64,000 bases of DNA from Bacteroidales bacterium (GTDB lineage Bacteria > Bacteroidota > Bacteroidia > Bacteroidales > UBA932). The stretch covers positions 1-64,000 of the forward strand of contig JAFUVY010000013.1 of assembly GCA_017477335.1 (NCBI GenBank), read 5' to 3'. Position numbers and translations under genes: made by a program. The notes beneath the pieces are model-generated. The model did not search any database. It had not been told where the DNA came from and worked only from the letters and a program-made list of their open reading frames with translations. This document shows, piece by piece, positions 1 through 9,472 of the stretch (the stretch's first letter is position 1; each line of letters starts with the position of its first letter).

Positions 1-1
1 A

Positions 2-190
2 GAATGGAAGGCATACTCGGCCGACGACCAGAACGTTCTGAACATCGCCGGACCGGGGGATATGCATATTGAAAAAGGCTTGTTGGCCGATCAGTACAAA
101 GCCGTGCTCCCGCTGGTAGGCTATTACCAGTTTATGGACAATTACTTCACGCCCCGCTACCTTTTGAGTGTCATCGCAGAGCGCAAATAA
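2..190 (+). CDS. C-terminal fragment of a probable carboxylesterase (alpha/beta hydrolase)
   Basis: An open frame enters from the left edge and ends at the TAA at 188-190, giving 62 residues with no start inside the window. The stretch reads W-K-A-Y-S-A-D-D-Q-N-V-L-N-I, then an H-I-E-K segment and a hydrophobic, aromatic tail. This resembles the end of type B carboxylesterases (W-P-x-Y followed by a short beta strand and a final helix). The catalytic triad would lie upstream, outside the window, so the assignment is tentative. It is followed 46 bases later by two amidohydrolases on the same strand and may belong to their transcription unit. Confidence 0.45.
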   Translation, partial: EWKAYSADDQNVLNIAGPGDMHIEKGLLADQYKAVLPLVGYYQFMDNYFTPRYLLSVIAERK

Positions 191-236
191 TGAATAAAGC
201 CAATCAACAGTAAATCAAAACTAAAAAGAATATACC

Positions 237-1886
237 ATGAAAGCAGACAAAATCATCAAGAACGCCAAAATCTTTACAGCGGACAAAAACCAGCCCAAGG
301 CCACGGCTTTGGTAGTGAAAGACGGAAAATTCGTCTATGTAGGCGACGAGGCAGGCCTTTCGGCCTATGAAGGCGAAGTGACCGACCTGGGGGGCAAGTT
401 CATCATGCCCGGTATCTTTGACAACCATGTGCATGTGACCCTGCCCGTGGGATTCGCCTATGCGGAGGAGAGCGAACGCTTTGCCTGCAACGGCAAGCAG
501 GAGGCCCTGGACTACATGTCGGACTATATCGGCAAGAATCCCGGCCGGAAGTGCTATCGGTTTATTCTGGAGAAAAAGTGTCTGAATGGCGAGACTCTCA
601 CCAAAGAAGACCTTGACGCCATCTGCCCGGATGCCGAGATGCAGATACAGGAAGCGGAATTCCACAGCGTGTGGGTGAACTCCCGGGTGCTGAGGCGCCA
701 CGGCATCACCGACGAAACGCCGGACCCCGTGCCCGGACTCAGCGTATATGAGCGCAAGGACGGCAAGTTGACCGGCTATATCATTGAAGGCTCTGCCGAG
801 GTTCGCATTATCCTGGACGGTTCCATGGACCTGAGCGACGAGCAGATTGACGCCGCGCTCCAGGCGTGGATTGATTTCTCCACGAGCCATGGCGTATCGG
901 CCGTTTTTGACGCCGGCATCCCCGGGTTCAACGAGTTCCACGAGAAGGTGTACGACCGCCTCAAGAAGATGGACCAGGAAGGCAAACTGCCGGTCTATGT
1001 TGACGGCTGCTACGTGATTGCGGCAAACTGGCAGGCAGAGGAAGGCCTCAAGGAGCTGAAGCGCTTCCGCGAGAAGTTCAATACGGAGCACCTGAAGGTC
1101 CACACCATGAAGATTTTCATGGACGGAACACAGAAGATTCACACCGCCGCCATGGTGACCCCTTACGTGGATGTTCCCGAGAAGGGTGCCACCGCCTTCA
1201 ACAAGGAGGACCTCGCCGCCCTGATGGTCAAACTGAACGCGGAAGGCCTGGACCTTCACATGCACACCGTAGGCTCCGCCGCCTCCCGCGTGGCACTGGA
1301 TGCAGTGGAAATTGCACGGAAGGAATTGGGGGACAAGTTTACCATGAAGGTTACCTGTGCTCACCTGGAAGTGCAGGACGACGCAGACCTGGACCGTTTT
1401 GCCAAGCTGGGCGTGATTGCTAACTTTACGCCCTGGTGGCATGCCGGAAACTACAAGGTATGGGCCTCCTGGCTGGGTGAGGAGCGTGCCCGCAAGCTGT
1501 TCCGCTGCAAGACGCTGTGGGACAGCGGCGCCCTGGTAACCTGGTCCTGCGACAACGTGGTCTTTGCCTTTGAAGTCTGGAACCCGTTTTTGGGCATGGA
1601 AGTGGGCATGACGCGCCAGATCACGGAAAAGACCAACGCTCCCGCCTTTACCAGAGGTGAAGCTCTCCCTTCCGAGGACCAGAGAATGAGCGTTGAGCAG
1701 ATGCTCCTTGGCTACACCATCAACGGTGCCAGACAGCTGGGCGTAGAGGCCGTCAAGGGCTCCATCACCGCCGGCAAGGACGCCGACTTCCTGGTGTTCG
1801 ACAATGACCTCCTCACGGCAGAGCACGCGGGCTTCAGCTACAACATGCCCACCGATGTCTATTTTGCCGGCAAGAAGGTGAATTAA
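237..1886 (+). CDS. Amidohydrolase family 3 (YtcJ-like metal-dependent hydrolase)
   Basis: This 549-residue protein has the layout of the YtcJ-type amidohydrolases. A small N-terminal beta domain (K-I-I-K-N-A-K-I-F-T) leads to the metal motif H-V-H at residues 64-66, followed by a TIM barrel with H-M-H at about 341-343, C-A-H-L around 375 and a W-S-C-D segment near 440. The C-terminal strands (G-S-I-T-A-G-K-D-A-D-F-L-V-F) close the beta domain. Members hydrolyse amide or imide bonds in exoenzyme-like or catabolic reactions, and the substrate cannot be read from sequence. There is no signal peptide, so it is probably cytoplasmic. The stop overlaps the start of a second, divergent family member by one base, so the two are surely co-transcribed. 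Confidence 0.9.
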   Translation: MKADKIIKNAKIFTADKNQPKATALVVKDGKFVYVGDEAGLSAYEGEVTDLGGKFIMPGIFDNHVHVTLPVGFAYAEESERFACNGKQEALDYMSDYIGKNPGRKCYRFILEKKCLNGETLTKEDLDAICPDAEMQIQEAEFHSVWVNSRVLRRHGITDETPDPVPGLSVYERKDGKLTGYIIEGSAEVRIILDGSMDLSDEQIDAALQAWIDFSTSHGVSAVFDAGIPGFNEFHEKVYDRLKKMDQEGKLPVYVDGCYVIAANWQAEEGLKELKRFREKFNTEHLKVHTMKIFMDGTQKIHTAAMVTPYVDVPEKGATAFNKEDLAALMVKLNAEGLDLHMHTVGSAASRVALDAVEIARKELGDKFTMKVTCAHLEVQDDADLDRFAKLGVIANFTPWWHAGNYKVWASWLGEERARKLFRCKTLWDSGALVTWSCDNVVFAFEVWNPFLGMEVGMTRQITEKTNAPAFTRGEALPSEDQRMSVEQMLLGYTINGARQLGVEAVKGSITAGKDADFLVFDNDLLTAEHAGFSYNMPTDVYFAGKKVN

Positions 1887-3550
1887 TGAAAACATCAACA
1901 ACACTGAAAAACATGAAAGCTAAGACTATTATTCTTGGTAACGTCATCACCATGGATGCGTTCAAACCCTATGCTGAGGCCATTGCGGTAGCCGATGAAA
2001 AAATCATCTATGTCGGAAGCAAAGAGGCGGCCCTGAAGCTTAAGGGGGAGAATACCGTGGTTCTGGATTATGGAAGCAATTCCATTTATCCGGGATTCCT
2101 GGAAGCGCATTGTCATCCGGGATTTGCCGGCAACATCATGTTCGGCAGGGCCAACCTGGCACAAGGCAAGACACCGGAGGATTACCTGGCCATTCTGAAG
2201 AAGTACGTGGAAGAGAATCCGGACAAGCCTCACTATGTGGGTTCGGGATGGACCGATGACCTTCTGTATCAACTGAATGCCAAGCAATTGGACGAGATAT
2301 GTCCGGACAAGCCCATGATCAACCAAAGCGGCAGCGGTCACATGATGTGGGTCAATACCAAGGCCATGGAAGCCTTTGACATCAATGAAGACGCCGTGAA
2401 GCAGTGGGGAACGGAATGTATCCACGTAGATGAGAACGGAAAGCCGAACGGTCTGCTGGCCGAAAAGCCCGCCATAGACCTTGTCAAGAGGGTGGAGCCG
2501 GATCTGGAGCAAGCGAAGAAGGAACTGCTGGGCTTCCAGCAATATGCGTTTTCAAACGGATATACAGGTGTATATGACGCCGGTTACCAGCTTCTGACCA
2601 AGCATGATCCCCGCGCCTACAAGGAACTGGACGATGAAGGCAAACTGAAACTGTACTCCTACTGCGGAAGTTTCGTCAATGACAATACCGACACCCCTGA
2701 GGAGGATATGGACAGAATCGCCCGTGAAGCCAAGGAGTTCAATGGCAAGCACGTGAAGGTGATCGGGGCCAAAGTCTTTGCCGACGGCGTTGTAGAGGGG
2801 CATACCGCATGGATGTTGGACGACTATGTGGACAAACCGGGATACAAGGGTGTAAGAAGATTTGATGACCATGACAAGATGGTGCGGCTGGTCAAGGCGG
2901 CCGCCGCGCACAAGATGAACGTTCACGTCCATTCCATCGGCGACGGAGCCACCCGGGCATGGATTGACGCTTTTGCCCAGGCACAGGCCGAAGTGGGTGA
3001 TTTCGATATGAGAAACGCCCTTGCTCATCTGCAGGAAGTAACTCCGGAAGATATAAAACGAATCGGCGAGTATAACATCATGGCCGTATGCGGCATCATG
3101 TGGGCAATCAAGCACCCTGCCGGCTTCCCGCAGGAGGTTGCGTATGTGGGCGAAGAGAAGTCAAATAATGCCTATCCGGTAAAATCCATCATGGATGGAG
3201 GCGGTGTGGTTGCCAACCATTCCGACTTCCCTGTGTCACCTTTCTTCAGCGCCATCCAGGCATTCTGCATGGGAGTCTTGAAGAAATTGCCGTCATATCC
3301 GGATGAGTTTATCAGAAATATCGACCAGGCCATCAGCCGATATGAGGCACTGCAGACTCTTACGTGCAATGTAGCCTATATGTGGCACGAAGAGGACAGG
3401 ATGGGTTCCATCAGCCTGGGCAAGCTGGCCAACTTCGCAGTCCTGGACCGTGACCTCATGCACGACGATTTTGCAGACATTGAGAAGGCAAACATCATTG
3501 CCACTATCGTAGATGGCGAGGAAGTTTATTGCTGCGGAAAGAAGAGCTAA
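1886..3550 (+). CDS. Amidohydrolase family 3, second copy
   Basis: This 554-residue protein is a paralogue of the upstream gene with the same fold order: H-C-H at residues 75-77, H-V-H near 346, A-H-L near 380 and N-H-S-D near 446. The ATG at 1886 overlaps the previous TAA by one base (TAATG). An in-frame ATG at 1913 (M-K-A-K-T-I-I) would give a more typical family N-terminus, so the first nine residues may not be translated. Two adjacent but clearly diverged copies suggest either two substrates or a hetero-oligomer. The MATE exporter gene starts on its stop codon. The specific reaction is unknown. Confidence 0.9.
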   Translation: MKTSTTLKNMKAKTIILGNVITMDAFKPYAEAIAVADEKIIYVGSKEAALKLKGENTVVLDYGSNSIYPGFLEAHCHPGFAGNIMFGRANLAQGKTPEDYLAILKKYVEENPDKPHYVGSGWTDDLLYQLNAKQLDEICPDKPMINQSGSGHMMWVNTKAMEAFDINEDAVKQWGTECIHVDENGKPNGLLAEKPAIDLVKRVEPDLEQAKKELLGFQQYAFSNGYTGVYDAGYQLLTKHDPRAYKELDDEGKLKLYSYCGSFVNDNTDTPEEDMDRIAREAKEFNGKHVKVIGAKVFADGVVEGHTAWMLDDYVDKPGYKGVRRFDDHDKMVRLVKAAAAHKMNVHVHSIGDGATRAWIDAFAQAQAEVGDFDMRNALAHLQEVTPEDIKRIGEYNIMAVCGIMWAIKHPAGFPQEVAYVGEEKSNNAYPVKSIMDGGGVVANHSDFPVSPFFSAIQAFCMGVLKKLPSYPDEFIRNIDQAISRYEALQTLTCNVAYMWHEEDRMGSISLGKLANFAVLDRDLMHDDFADIEKANIIATIVDGEEVYCCGKKS

Positions 3551-4923
3551 TGACATCAAGTGCTTCATACCGTCTCCCGGAACGTTATTCTTTCAAATCC
3601 ATTTGGAAGATAACGTTCCCCATCATCATAGCCCTTGTGATGGAGGAGCTGCTGGGAATGACAGACACGGCCTTCCTGGGCCGCGTGGGAGAGATTGAGT
3701 TGGGGGCATCGGCCGTTGCGGGCGTCTATTTCACCATCCTGTATATGATAGGATTTGGATTCTCCATCGGAATCCAGATTATCATAGGACGGCGTCATGG
3801 AGAGGCTCATGAAGGCAAAACCGGCTTTGAATCCATCGGCCGGGTCTTCTGGCAGGGCGTCTGGTTTCTGCTGGCCCTGGCTGTTTTAACCTCCGGCATT
3901 TCCTATTTGCTGTCCCCGCCGCTGCTCAAGTCCATCATCAGTTCCAACAACGTGTATGAAGCCGCTATCGTATATGTGAACTGGCGTATTCCCGGGCTGT
4001 TGTTTGCCTTTATGACGGCTCTTTTCCGAGCTTTCTACGTGGGCACCTGGGAAACCTCCAGCCTCACATGGAATTCCATAGTGCTTGTTGCAAGCAATAT
4101 CCTGCTTGACTGGGTGCTCATCTTCGGCCACTTTGGGCTGCCGGCTATGGGCATCCAGGGAGCGGCATTGGCATCCACCATTGCGGAAGGCATTTCCATG
4201 TTGTTCTTCCTGGTGTGGACGGTTTTTGCCGCCGACAGGAAATATGGCCTCCACAAGCCCGCGAAACCGGTATGGAAAGAGCTCAGGGACGTACTCTCCA
4301 CCGCCTCCTGGGTTATGGTGGAGTATGTCCTTAACATATCCGTATGGCTGCTGTTCTTCCTCTTCATTGAACATCTTGGAGAGGAAGAACTGGCCATAGC
4401 CAATATAGTCAGAAGCGTTTCAGAAGTACCGTTCGTGTTCTCGGCGGCCTTTGGCTCCACTGCGGCATCGCTTGTAAGCAACATCCTCGGCGAGGGCCAC
4501 CCGGAGGGCGTAGTTCCCATTATCCGGAGGATACTTATACTCTGCTATGCCACCATGGTGCCGATAGTGGCGATCTTCGCCATTATCCCGCATCTTGTCA
4601 TAAGTCTGTTCACGGACATCCCCAAACTGGTGCAGGGAGCGGTTCCAACGCTGCTGGTGATGTGCGCAACCACCGTTCTCACCCTGCCGTGGAATGTGTA
4701 CCTCCAGTCCGTTGCCGGTACGGGGAACACAAAAGTCTGCCTCCGGGTAGATGTACTGGCACTGATCATCTATGCCATTTACTGCACCATTGTGATTGGC
4801 ACCATGAAATCCAGCATAGCCGTATGCTGGACCGCCGACGGCGTTTATGCCCTCTGCGTCCTGGTCCAGTGCATTATCTATATCCACGTAAAATTCCCCA
4901 AAAAAAATTGCTTAAATTTGTGA
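3550..4923 (+). CDS. MATE family multidrug/metabolite exporter
   Basis: About 457 residues with roughly twelve hydrophobic segments, beginning Y-S-F-K-S-I-W-K-I-T-F-P-I-I-I-A-L and continuing with E-E-L-L-G-M-T-D-T-A-F-L-G. The latter is the usual first-helix signature of MATE antiporters. These inner-membrane proteins export organic cations or metabolites in exchange for sodium ions or protons. I chose the ATG at 3550, which overlaps the upstream TAA by one base. A longer frame from 3529 would start inside the amidohydrolase and lacks support. Its position after two amidohydrolases suggests export of a product or of a toxic substrate, but that is inference. Confidence 0.9.
   Translation: MTSSASYRLPERYSFKSIWKITFPIIIALVMEELLGMTDTAFLGRVGEIELGASAVAGVYFTILYMIGFGFSIGIQIIIGRRHGEAHEGKTGFESIGRVFWQGVWFLLALAVLTSGISYLLSPPLLKSIISSNNVYEAAIVYVNWRIPGLLFAFMTALFRAFYVGTWETSSLTWNSIVLVASNILLDWVLIFGHFGLPAMGIQGAALASTIAEGISMLFFLVWTVFAADRKYGLHKPAKPVWKELRDVLSTASWVMVEYVLNISVWLLFFLFIEHLGEEELAIANIVRSVSEVPFVFSAAFGSTAASLVSNILGEGHPEGVVPIIRRILILCYATMVPIVAIFAIIPHLVISLFTDIPKLVQGAVPTLLVMCATTVLTLPWNVYLQSVAGTGNTKVCLRVDVLALIIYAIYCTIVIGTMKSSIAVCWTADGVYALCVLVQCIIYIHVKFPKKNCLNL
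4913..4920 (+). promoter_or_regulatory. Bacteroidetes -7 element before deoD
   Basis: TAAATTTG matches TAnnTTTG and sits 23 bases before the deoD ATG, inside the last codons of the MATE gene. There is no TTG at the expected distance upstream, so this is a weak call. Confidence 0.35.
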
Positions 4924-4943
4924 GCCTAAACTAATAACCAGAT

Positions 4944-5657
4944 ATGAGCAAAGAAAATACACCTACTCCGCATATCGGAGCAAAATACGGCGACATTGCA
5001 GAAACCGTAATCATGGCAGGAGACCCGCTGAGGGCAAAGTTCATGGCGGAAAAATACCTTGAAAATCCCGTTTGCTTCAACGAGGTTCGCGGCATGCTGG
5101 GATTCACCGGCACCTACAAGGGAAAGCGGGTGAGCATGATGGGACACGGGATGGGAATGCCGTCCATAGGCCTGTACACCTACGAACTGTACCATTTTTA
5201 CGGGGTAAAGACCATTATCCGCGTAGGAAGTGCAGGTGCGTACAGCAAGGAACTGCATATAGGAGACCTGGTACTGGCACAGGGTGCATGTACGGATTCC
5301 AACTATGCCGATCAGTACCAGCTTGACGGCATGTTTGCCCCCATCGGAGACTTCGACCTCCTGAGGAAAGCGGCAGAGATCTGCGAGGAAAAGGGCTTCA
5401 ATTATAAGGTAGGCAACGTGGTTTCCTCCGACCTTTTCTACCGCGAGAATCCCAACACCCAGGGATGGATCAAGATGGGCGTGCTGGCAGTGGAAATGGA
5501 AGTGGCCGCCCTTTACATGAATGCGGCCCGCAGCGGCAACCGTGCCCTTGGCATCCTCACCGTATCCGACCACATCATCACCGGCGAAGTCACCACCTCT
5601 GAACAACGTCAAAAGACCTTCACCAACATGATGGAAGTCGCTCTGTCACTGGTATAG
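4944..5657 (+). CDS. deoD: Purine nucleoside phosphorylase, DeoD type
   Basis: The 237-residue length fits the bacterial hexameric DeoD family. It opens with T-P-H-I-G-A-K-Y-G-D-I-A-E-T-V-I-M-A-G-D-P-L-R, which holds the N-terminal His and the G-D-P-x-R phosphate site. G-S-A-G-A-Y follows, then V-E-M-E-V-A-A-L (the ribose-binding M-E) and the catalytic Asp in T-V-S-D-H-I. It cleaves purine (deoxy)ribonucleosides with phosphate in the cytoplasm for salvage. It is 20 bases downstream of the MATE gene and may have its own promoter. It converges on the CoA transferase gene with only five bases between the two stops. Confidence 0.95.
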   Translation: MSKENTPTPHIGAKYGDIAETVIMAGDPLRAKFMAEKYLENPVCFNEVRGMLGFTGTYKGKRVSMMGHGMGMPSIGLYTYELYHFYGVKTIIRVGSAGAYSKELHIGDLVLAQGACTDSNYADQYQLDGMFAPIGDFDLLRKAAEICEEKGFNYKVGNVVSSDLFYRENPNTQGWIKMGVLAVEMEVAALYMNAARSGNRALGILTVSDHIITGEVTTSEQRQKTFTNMMEVALSLV

Positions 5658-5662
5658 AGGGA

Positions 5663-6955
5663 TTAAATCAACCTTCCAAAACGTTCAAAAGCAGCACGGG
5701 AAAGGGCATCTCTGTCTTCCGGATGGGCGATGGAGGTGAGAAGGCGTGCACGCTCCTGGAGGGATTTGCCATACAGATTCACGGCACCATGCTCCGTGAC
5801 TACCCACTGGACATCGGCCCGCGGGGTAACCACTCCGGCACCGGGCTTGAGGACGGGTACAATCTTGGGGGCGCCCTTGGCCGTCCTGGAGGACAGGGCA
5901 ATTATGGATTTGCCGCCCTCCGACATCTTTGCCCCACGGACAAAATCCATCTGCCCGCCGGTCCCGGAATAGATGCGGGTGCCTATTGAATCGGCACACA
6001 CCTGGCCGGTAAGGTCTATCTCCACGGCGGAATTAATGGATATCACTTTGGGGTTCTGAGCGATTATGTAAGGATTGTTGGTGTATTTGATATCCCGCAT
6101 GAGAACGTCCGGATTGTGGTCTATGAAATCATAGACTTTTTGGGAGCCCAGAAGGAAGGAGGCCACCACCTTTCCCCGGTCTATCTTTTTGCAGGCCCCG
6201 TTTATCACTCCCTTCTGGATGAGTTCCAGGACTCCGTCTGCAAACATTTCCGTATGCAGGCCCAGGTTCTTGTGGCTGTGGAGCTGCGAAGCCAGGGCAT
6301 TGGGAAGGGCTCCGATTCCCATCTGGATGCAGGCCCCGTCCGGGACCAGGAAGGCACAGTTGCGGCCTATGAGCGCGTCCAGCGGGGACGGCTGCACATA
6401 ATCCTTGGTAATCAGGGGCGTGTCATCGCTTACAAGGAAGTCGAAGGTGCTTATGGGCACAAGGTCTCCGTAGGCAAATGGAACGTTGGGATTCACCACG
6501 GCTATCTTTTTCCCCGCAACTTCCAGGGCTGCCACGGAGCAGTCCACGGACGTTCCAAGGGACACCATGCCGCTGCTGTCCGGCATGGACACCTGGACCA
6601 TGGCCACATCGCAGGGAAGGGCCCCGCTGCGGTACATGTGCTGGGATTCAAAGAGGTTGGCGGGGAGGTAATCGGCCCAACCGGCGGCAACGGCGGCACG
6701 GACATTGGGACCCACGAAGAACCCCTGGTCAAAGAATTTCCCCGCATACTCCTGTGAACCGTAGGGTGAGGGTCCCTCCGTATGAAAATGGTGGAAGTGA
6801 AGGTCCCGTAGGTCCTCATCGGCATCGGCCCTTTTGCGGAGAGCCTCAACAAGCACGTGGGGGACGCTGGCAATGCTGCTCAGGTGGATGTGGTCCCCGG
6901 ATTTTATGCAGCGTACCGCCTCCTCTGCCGGGACGAAATGTAAAGTGTTTGTCAT
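5663..6955 (-). CDS. Acetyl-CoA hydrolase/transferase family CoA transferase
   Basis: The 430 residues match the butyrate/4-hydroxybutyrate CoA-transferase family in length and order. The catalytic glutamate is E236 in L-H-T-E-M-F-A-D-G, and G-I-G-A-L-P-N-A precedes it as part of the CoA site. The C-terminal half carries G-T-G-G-Q-M-D-F-V-R-G and a V-T-E-H-G-A-V-N-L-Y-G motif. Family members move CoA between acetyl-CoA and C4 acids, typically in fermentation, and the acceptor here cannot be told from sequence. Its start overlaps the end of the LD-carboxypeptidase by four bases, and it is the last gene of a long leftward run. Confidence 0.92.
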   Translation of the reverse strand: MTNTLHFVPAEEAVRCIKSGDHIHLSSIASVPHVLVEALRKRADADEDLRDLHFHHFHTEGPSPYGSQEYAGKFFDQGFFVGPNVRAAVAAGWADYLPANLFESQHMYRSGALPCDVAMVQVSMPDSSGMVSLGTSVDCSVAALEVAGKKIAVVNPNVPFAYGDLVPISTFDFLVSDDTPLITKDYVQPSPLDALIGRNCAFLVPDGACIQMGIGALPNALASQLHSHKNLGLHTEMFADGVLELIQKGVINGACKKIDRGKVVASFLLGSQKVYDFIDHNPDVLMRDIKYTNNPYIIAQNPKVISINSAVEIDLTGQVCADSIGTRIYSGTGGQMDFVRGAKMSEGGKSIIALSSRTAKGAPKIVPVLKPGAGVVTPRADVQWVVTEHGAVNLYGKSLQERARLLTSIAHPEDRDALSRAAFERFGRLI

Positions 6956-7761
6956 TTGCCTAATATAAAAGGAAGGTTTACCGGACCGTGTCCTGCCTGG
7001 ATGTGCCCCAGGACGGGAATTCCTGCCGATGTAAACAGCTGCCGCATCATCTCCATGGCCGATGTGTACCCGTACATGGGACGGCAGTCCGTGAAATCAC
7101 CCAGGATAACGCCCTGCATGGGCAGTTTTTTGCCCATCAGCATGCGGAAAAGCCTGTCCAGGTGCTGGCAGTCCTCCCCTACGTCTTCCAGGAAAAGGAT
7201 GAAACTTTTTTTGAACGCCTTCCCGGCCCAGGTATCCAGAACCGGGACCACGCTGCTAAGGTTGCCGCCCAGCAGGATGTTTCCGTCCCGGGAACTTTTT
7301 GAAGGGGATTCGCCAAAGAGGAGGCGGCAGAGTTGGTTGTCAGGGGAGGTATCCAGCGTGGCGCCCATGGGACCGTGCACGGCCACAACGCCGGCACTCA
7401 CGGAGGCCATCAGAAGGGTTGTTATATCTGAATAGCCCACCAGCCAGGTAGGGTTTGCGGTGAAATCTTCCGGCTCAAGCAGATCCAGCAGTTGGAGGCT
7501 GCCGTAACCGCCGCGGACCGGGATGATTGCCCTCACGGAAGGGTCCCGGAGCGCGTCCCTGAGATCTGCGGCACGCTGCTCCGGGGTTCCGGCATATTCG
7601 AAGTCCGCCTCCGATGTCCTAAAGTGCCTGCCAAAAACAGGTTCCAGCCCCCATGAACGCAGGGCTTCCGCGGCATGTGCCGCCTGTGCGGCAGTAGGAC
7701 AGTAGGCGGGACTAAGAAGGGCGACCTTGTCTCCGTTATGTAAATACGGCGGCCTTGTCAT
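6952..7761 (-). CDS. LD-carboxypeptidase (peptidase S66, LdcA/MccF family)
   Basis: A 269-residue S66 serine peptidase. The nucleophile is S111 in G-Y-S-D-I-T after the substrate loop P-V-R-G-G-Y-G, and the other triad members are E192 in L-E-D-V-G-E and H258 in G-H-G-P-V-N-L-P. LdcA enzymes trim the terminal D-Ala from tetrapeptides during murein recycling, whereas MccF relatives cleave microcin-type conjugates. There is no signal peptide, so it acts in the cytoplasm. It starts two bases after the stop of the beta-helix lipoprotein and overlaps the CoA transferase by four. A link to the uptake genes upstream is possible but unproven. Confidence 0.92.
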   Translation of the reverse strand: MTRPPYLHNGDKVALLSPAYCPTAAQAAHAAEALRSWGLEPVFGRHFRTSEADFEYAGTPEQRAADLRDALRDPSVRAIIPVRGGYGSLQLLDLLEPEDFTANPTWLVGYSDITTLLMASVSAGVVAVHGPMGATLDTSPDNQLCRLLFGESPSKSSRDGNILLGGNLSSVVPVLDTWAGKAFKKSFILFLEDVGEDCQHLDRLFRMLMGKKLPMQGVILGDFTDCRPMYGYTSAMEMMRQLFTSAGIPVLGHIQAGHGPVNLPFILGK

Positions 7762-7763
7762 CT

Positions 7764-9470
7764 CTAGTTCTGATAGGCTCCCGGCCAGAAGTCGCCCGTG
7801 CGGACGACGCCCCTGCCATCAGTGGTGTAACCGGCAGGGTTCATATCCGACAGCCATGTGTGGAATTCCTTGCCGATGTTGGTCATCACTCCGGAGAGGG
7901 ATACGTTGAAGCCTTCCGTCATGGCACTTTCCACATCGGCCCTGGTGGCGGGATTGAAGCCGCCGAGGGAGCCGTTCCAGGTGAACACTTTGCCCTCCAG
8001 TTTGCCGCCGCCAAAACTCGCCTCCGAGCAGGAGGTAAGGTCTGTAGAATGGGCGGAGAAGGTGGAGAAGCCGGTGGTTTCGCTCATAGCGTTGTGGCCC
8101 AGTGACTGGAAGGCCGCAGTGGTGTTGCCAACGAAGACGGTCTTGCCGGAGGTATTCACAAGGATATTGTTGCAAAGGACCTGGCTGCCGGAATTGTCGT
8201 CTATCCTCAGAAGGCCCAGCTGGTTAGACTCTATGACAGTGCATCCGGTCATGAGCATGGAGTGGTAACCGTTGATGGCAACGTTGTTATTGCCGGCGGT
8301 CGTACTCTTGTTACTGTTGCCGTAGATGGTGCAGTTGTTAAGGCAGAGATAGCCCTTGCCATGAATGTCCACGCCCCAGCCGTTGTTTGCCTCAGTGATA
8401 TTTCCGGAGAATGAACAGTTGTTCATAAACACCACGCAGGTCTGGACCTGGACCATGCCGCGGCTGTTGGCGGAGTTGCCGCTGAACTCACAGCGGTTGA
8501 ACCGTGCTATGTTGTTTACGTTGATGCTGACGCAGGCACCCTGCTTTGCAAAGTTGCCGCTGAAGGTGCATCCTTCAAAATCAACCGTCAGAGGCCCGTC
8601 GGTGGGCTCTATACGGACCGCGCCGCCCCACTGGTCTGTAGAAGTTGTGACAATGCGGTTGTCCAGGAATGAGCAGCCTGTGAATGCCGCTCCCTCGCAA
8701 GTCTTGGAAAGGTAAACGCCGCCGCCGTTGTTGTCGTTCTTGGCGGTGCCGGTGTCCGTACGGTTGCCGGAAACCGTGCAGCCTTCCATCCGGAGGAATC
8801 CCTTGTCCACATAGACAGCCCCGCCATGGCCTGTGGCATAGCCGCCGGACACGGTGACATTCTTGAGAATCAGACGGTTCTCTTCCAGATAGATTACGCC
8901 TCCGTTCCCGGCTTTGCCCTTTGTAAGAGTAAGTCCCTCGACGGTAAGGTTCACATTCTTTCCTACGGTTATCACGCGTGATTTGTCATTTCCGCTAAGG
9001 ACGGCACCGGAGGCTCCTTTGAAGCAGAGGTTGACGGATGAAGCAAACTCCAGGCGGAGGCCGTCGGCATTGGTGTCGGAGCCCAGGATGTAGGTTCCGT
9101 CGGCAAAGGTAAAGGTGGCTCCGTCCAGCTTGGAAGCATAGGAGGCATCCGTTACCATGGCCACAAAGCCGCTCAAATCCAGTTCGTGGCCGCTTGCACC
9201 GGTCTTCTCTCCGGCTCCGTTAAGGGTCACGAAATAATTGCCGTCCGTAACCTCGGAAGGAGTATCGGGTCCATCAGGGTTGTCGGGATTGTCGGGATTA
9301 TCCGGGTTGTCAGGCTCATCAGTATCACCCGTGTCGGAGGATGTGCCGTTATGGGCGTCAATCTCTGCCTGGGTCATAACGGTGGCCTTGCGGATTTCCG
9401 CCTTGGAACAGGAGACGGTGATGCCGAGCACCGCCAGGACTGCCATCAATATGTAAATGAAACGTTTCAT
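7764..9470 (-). CDS. Surface lipoprotein with right-handed beta-helix (Pmp-like repeats)
   Basis: 568 residues. The lipobox ends at C21 (G-I-T-V-S-C). An acidic Pro/Asp/Asn linker occupies residues 51-69, with the P-D-N triplet repeated. After it come many short units of the types G-G-A-V, C-x-F-S-G-N and L-x-N-x-T-I, which are typical of parallel beta-helices and chlamydial Pmp-like repeats. The C-terminus has G-Y-T-T-D-G-R-G and R-x-G-D-F-W-P-G-A-Y. The linker probably lifts the helix off the outer membrane. Such folds bind or cleave polysaccharides or act as adhesins, and I see no clear lyase site. It follows a similar 466-residue protein by two bases. Confidence 0.8.
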   Translation of the reverse strand: MKRFIYILMAVLAVLGITVSCSKAEIRKATVMTQAEIDAHNGTSSDTGDTDEPDNPDNPDNPDNPDGPDTPSEVTDGNYFVTLNGAGEKTGASGHELDLSGFVAMVTDASYASKLDGATFTFADGTYILGSDTNADGLRLEFASSVNLCFKGASGAVLSGNDKSRVITVGKNVNLTVEGLTLTKGKAGNGGVIYLEENRLILKNVTVSGGYATGHGGAVYVDKGFLRMEGCTVSGNRTDTGTAKNDNNGGGVYLSKTCEGAAFTGCSFLDNRIVTTSTDQWGGAVRIEPTDGPLTVDFEGCTFSGNFAKQGACVSINVNNIARFNRCEFSGNSANSRGMVQVQTCVVFMNNCSFSGNITEANNGWGVDIHGKGYLCLNNCTIYGNSNKSTTAGNNNVAINGYHSMLMTGCTVIESNQLGLLRIDDNSGSQVLCNNILVNTSGKTVFVGNTTAAFQSLGHNAMSETTGFSTFSAHSTDLTSCSEASFGGGKLEGKVFTWNGSLGGFNPATRADVESAMTEGFNVSLSGVMTNIGKEFHTWLSDMNPAGYTTDGRGVVRTGDFWPGAYQN

Positions 9471-9472
9471 AC

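Noticed and set aside
204..1904. 566-codon open frame on the minus strand opposite the first amidohydrolase
   Set aside because: It mirrors the coding gene in the high G+C third-position pattern, has no recognisable family and is overlapped by a clear amidohydrolase on the plus strand.
9265..9330. Simple DNA repeat near the start of the beta-helix lipoprotein
   Set aside because: It is the coding sequence of the P-D-N linker and is described with that gene.
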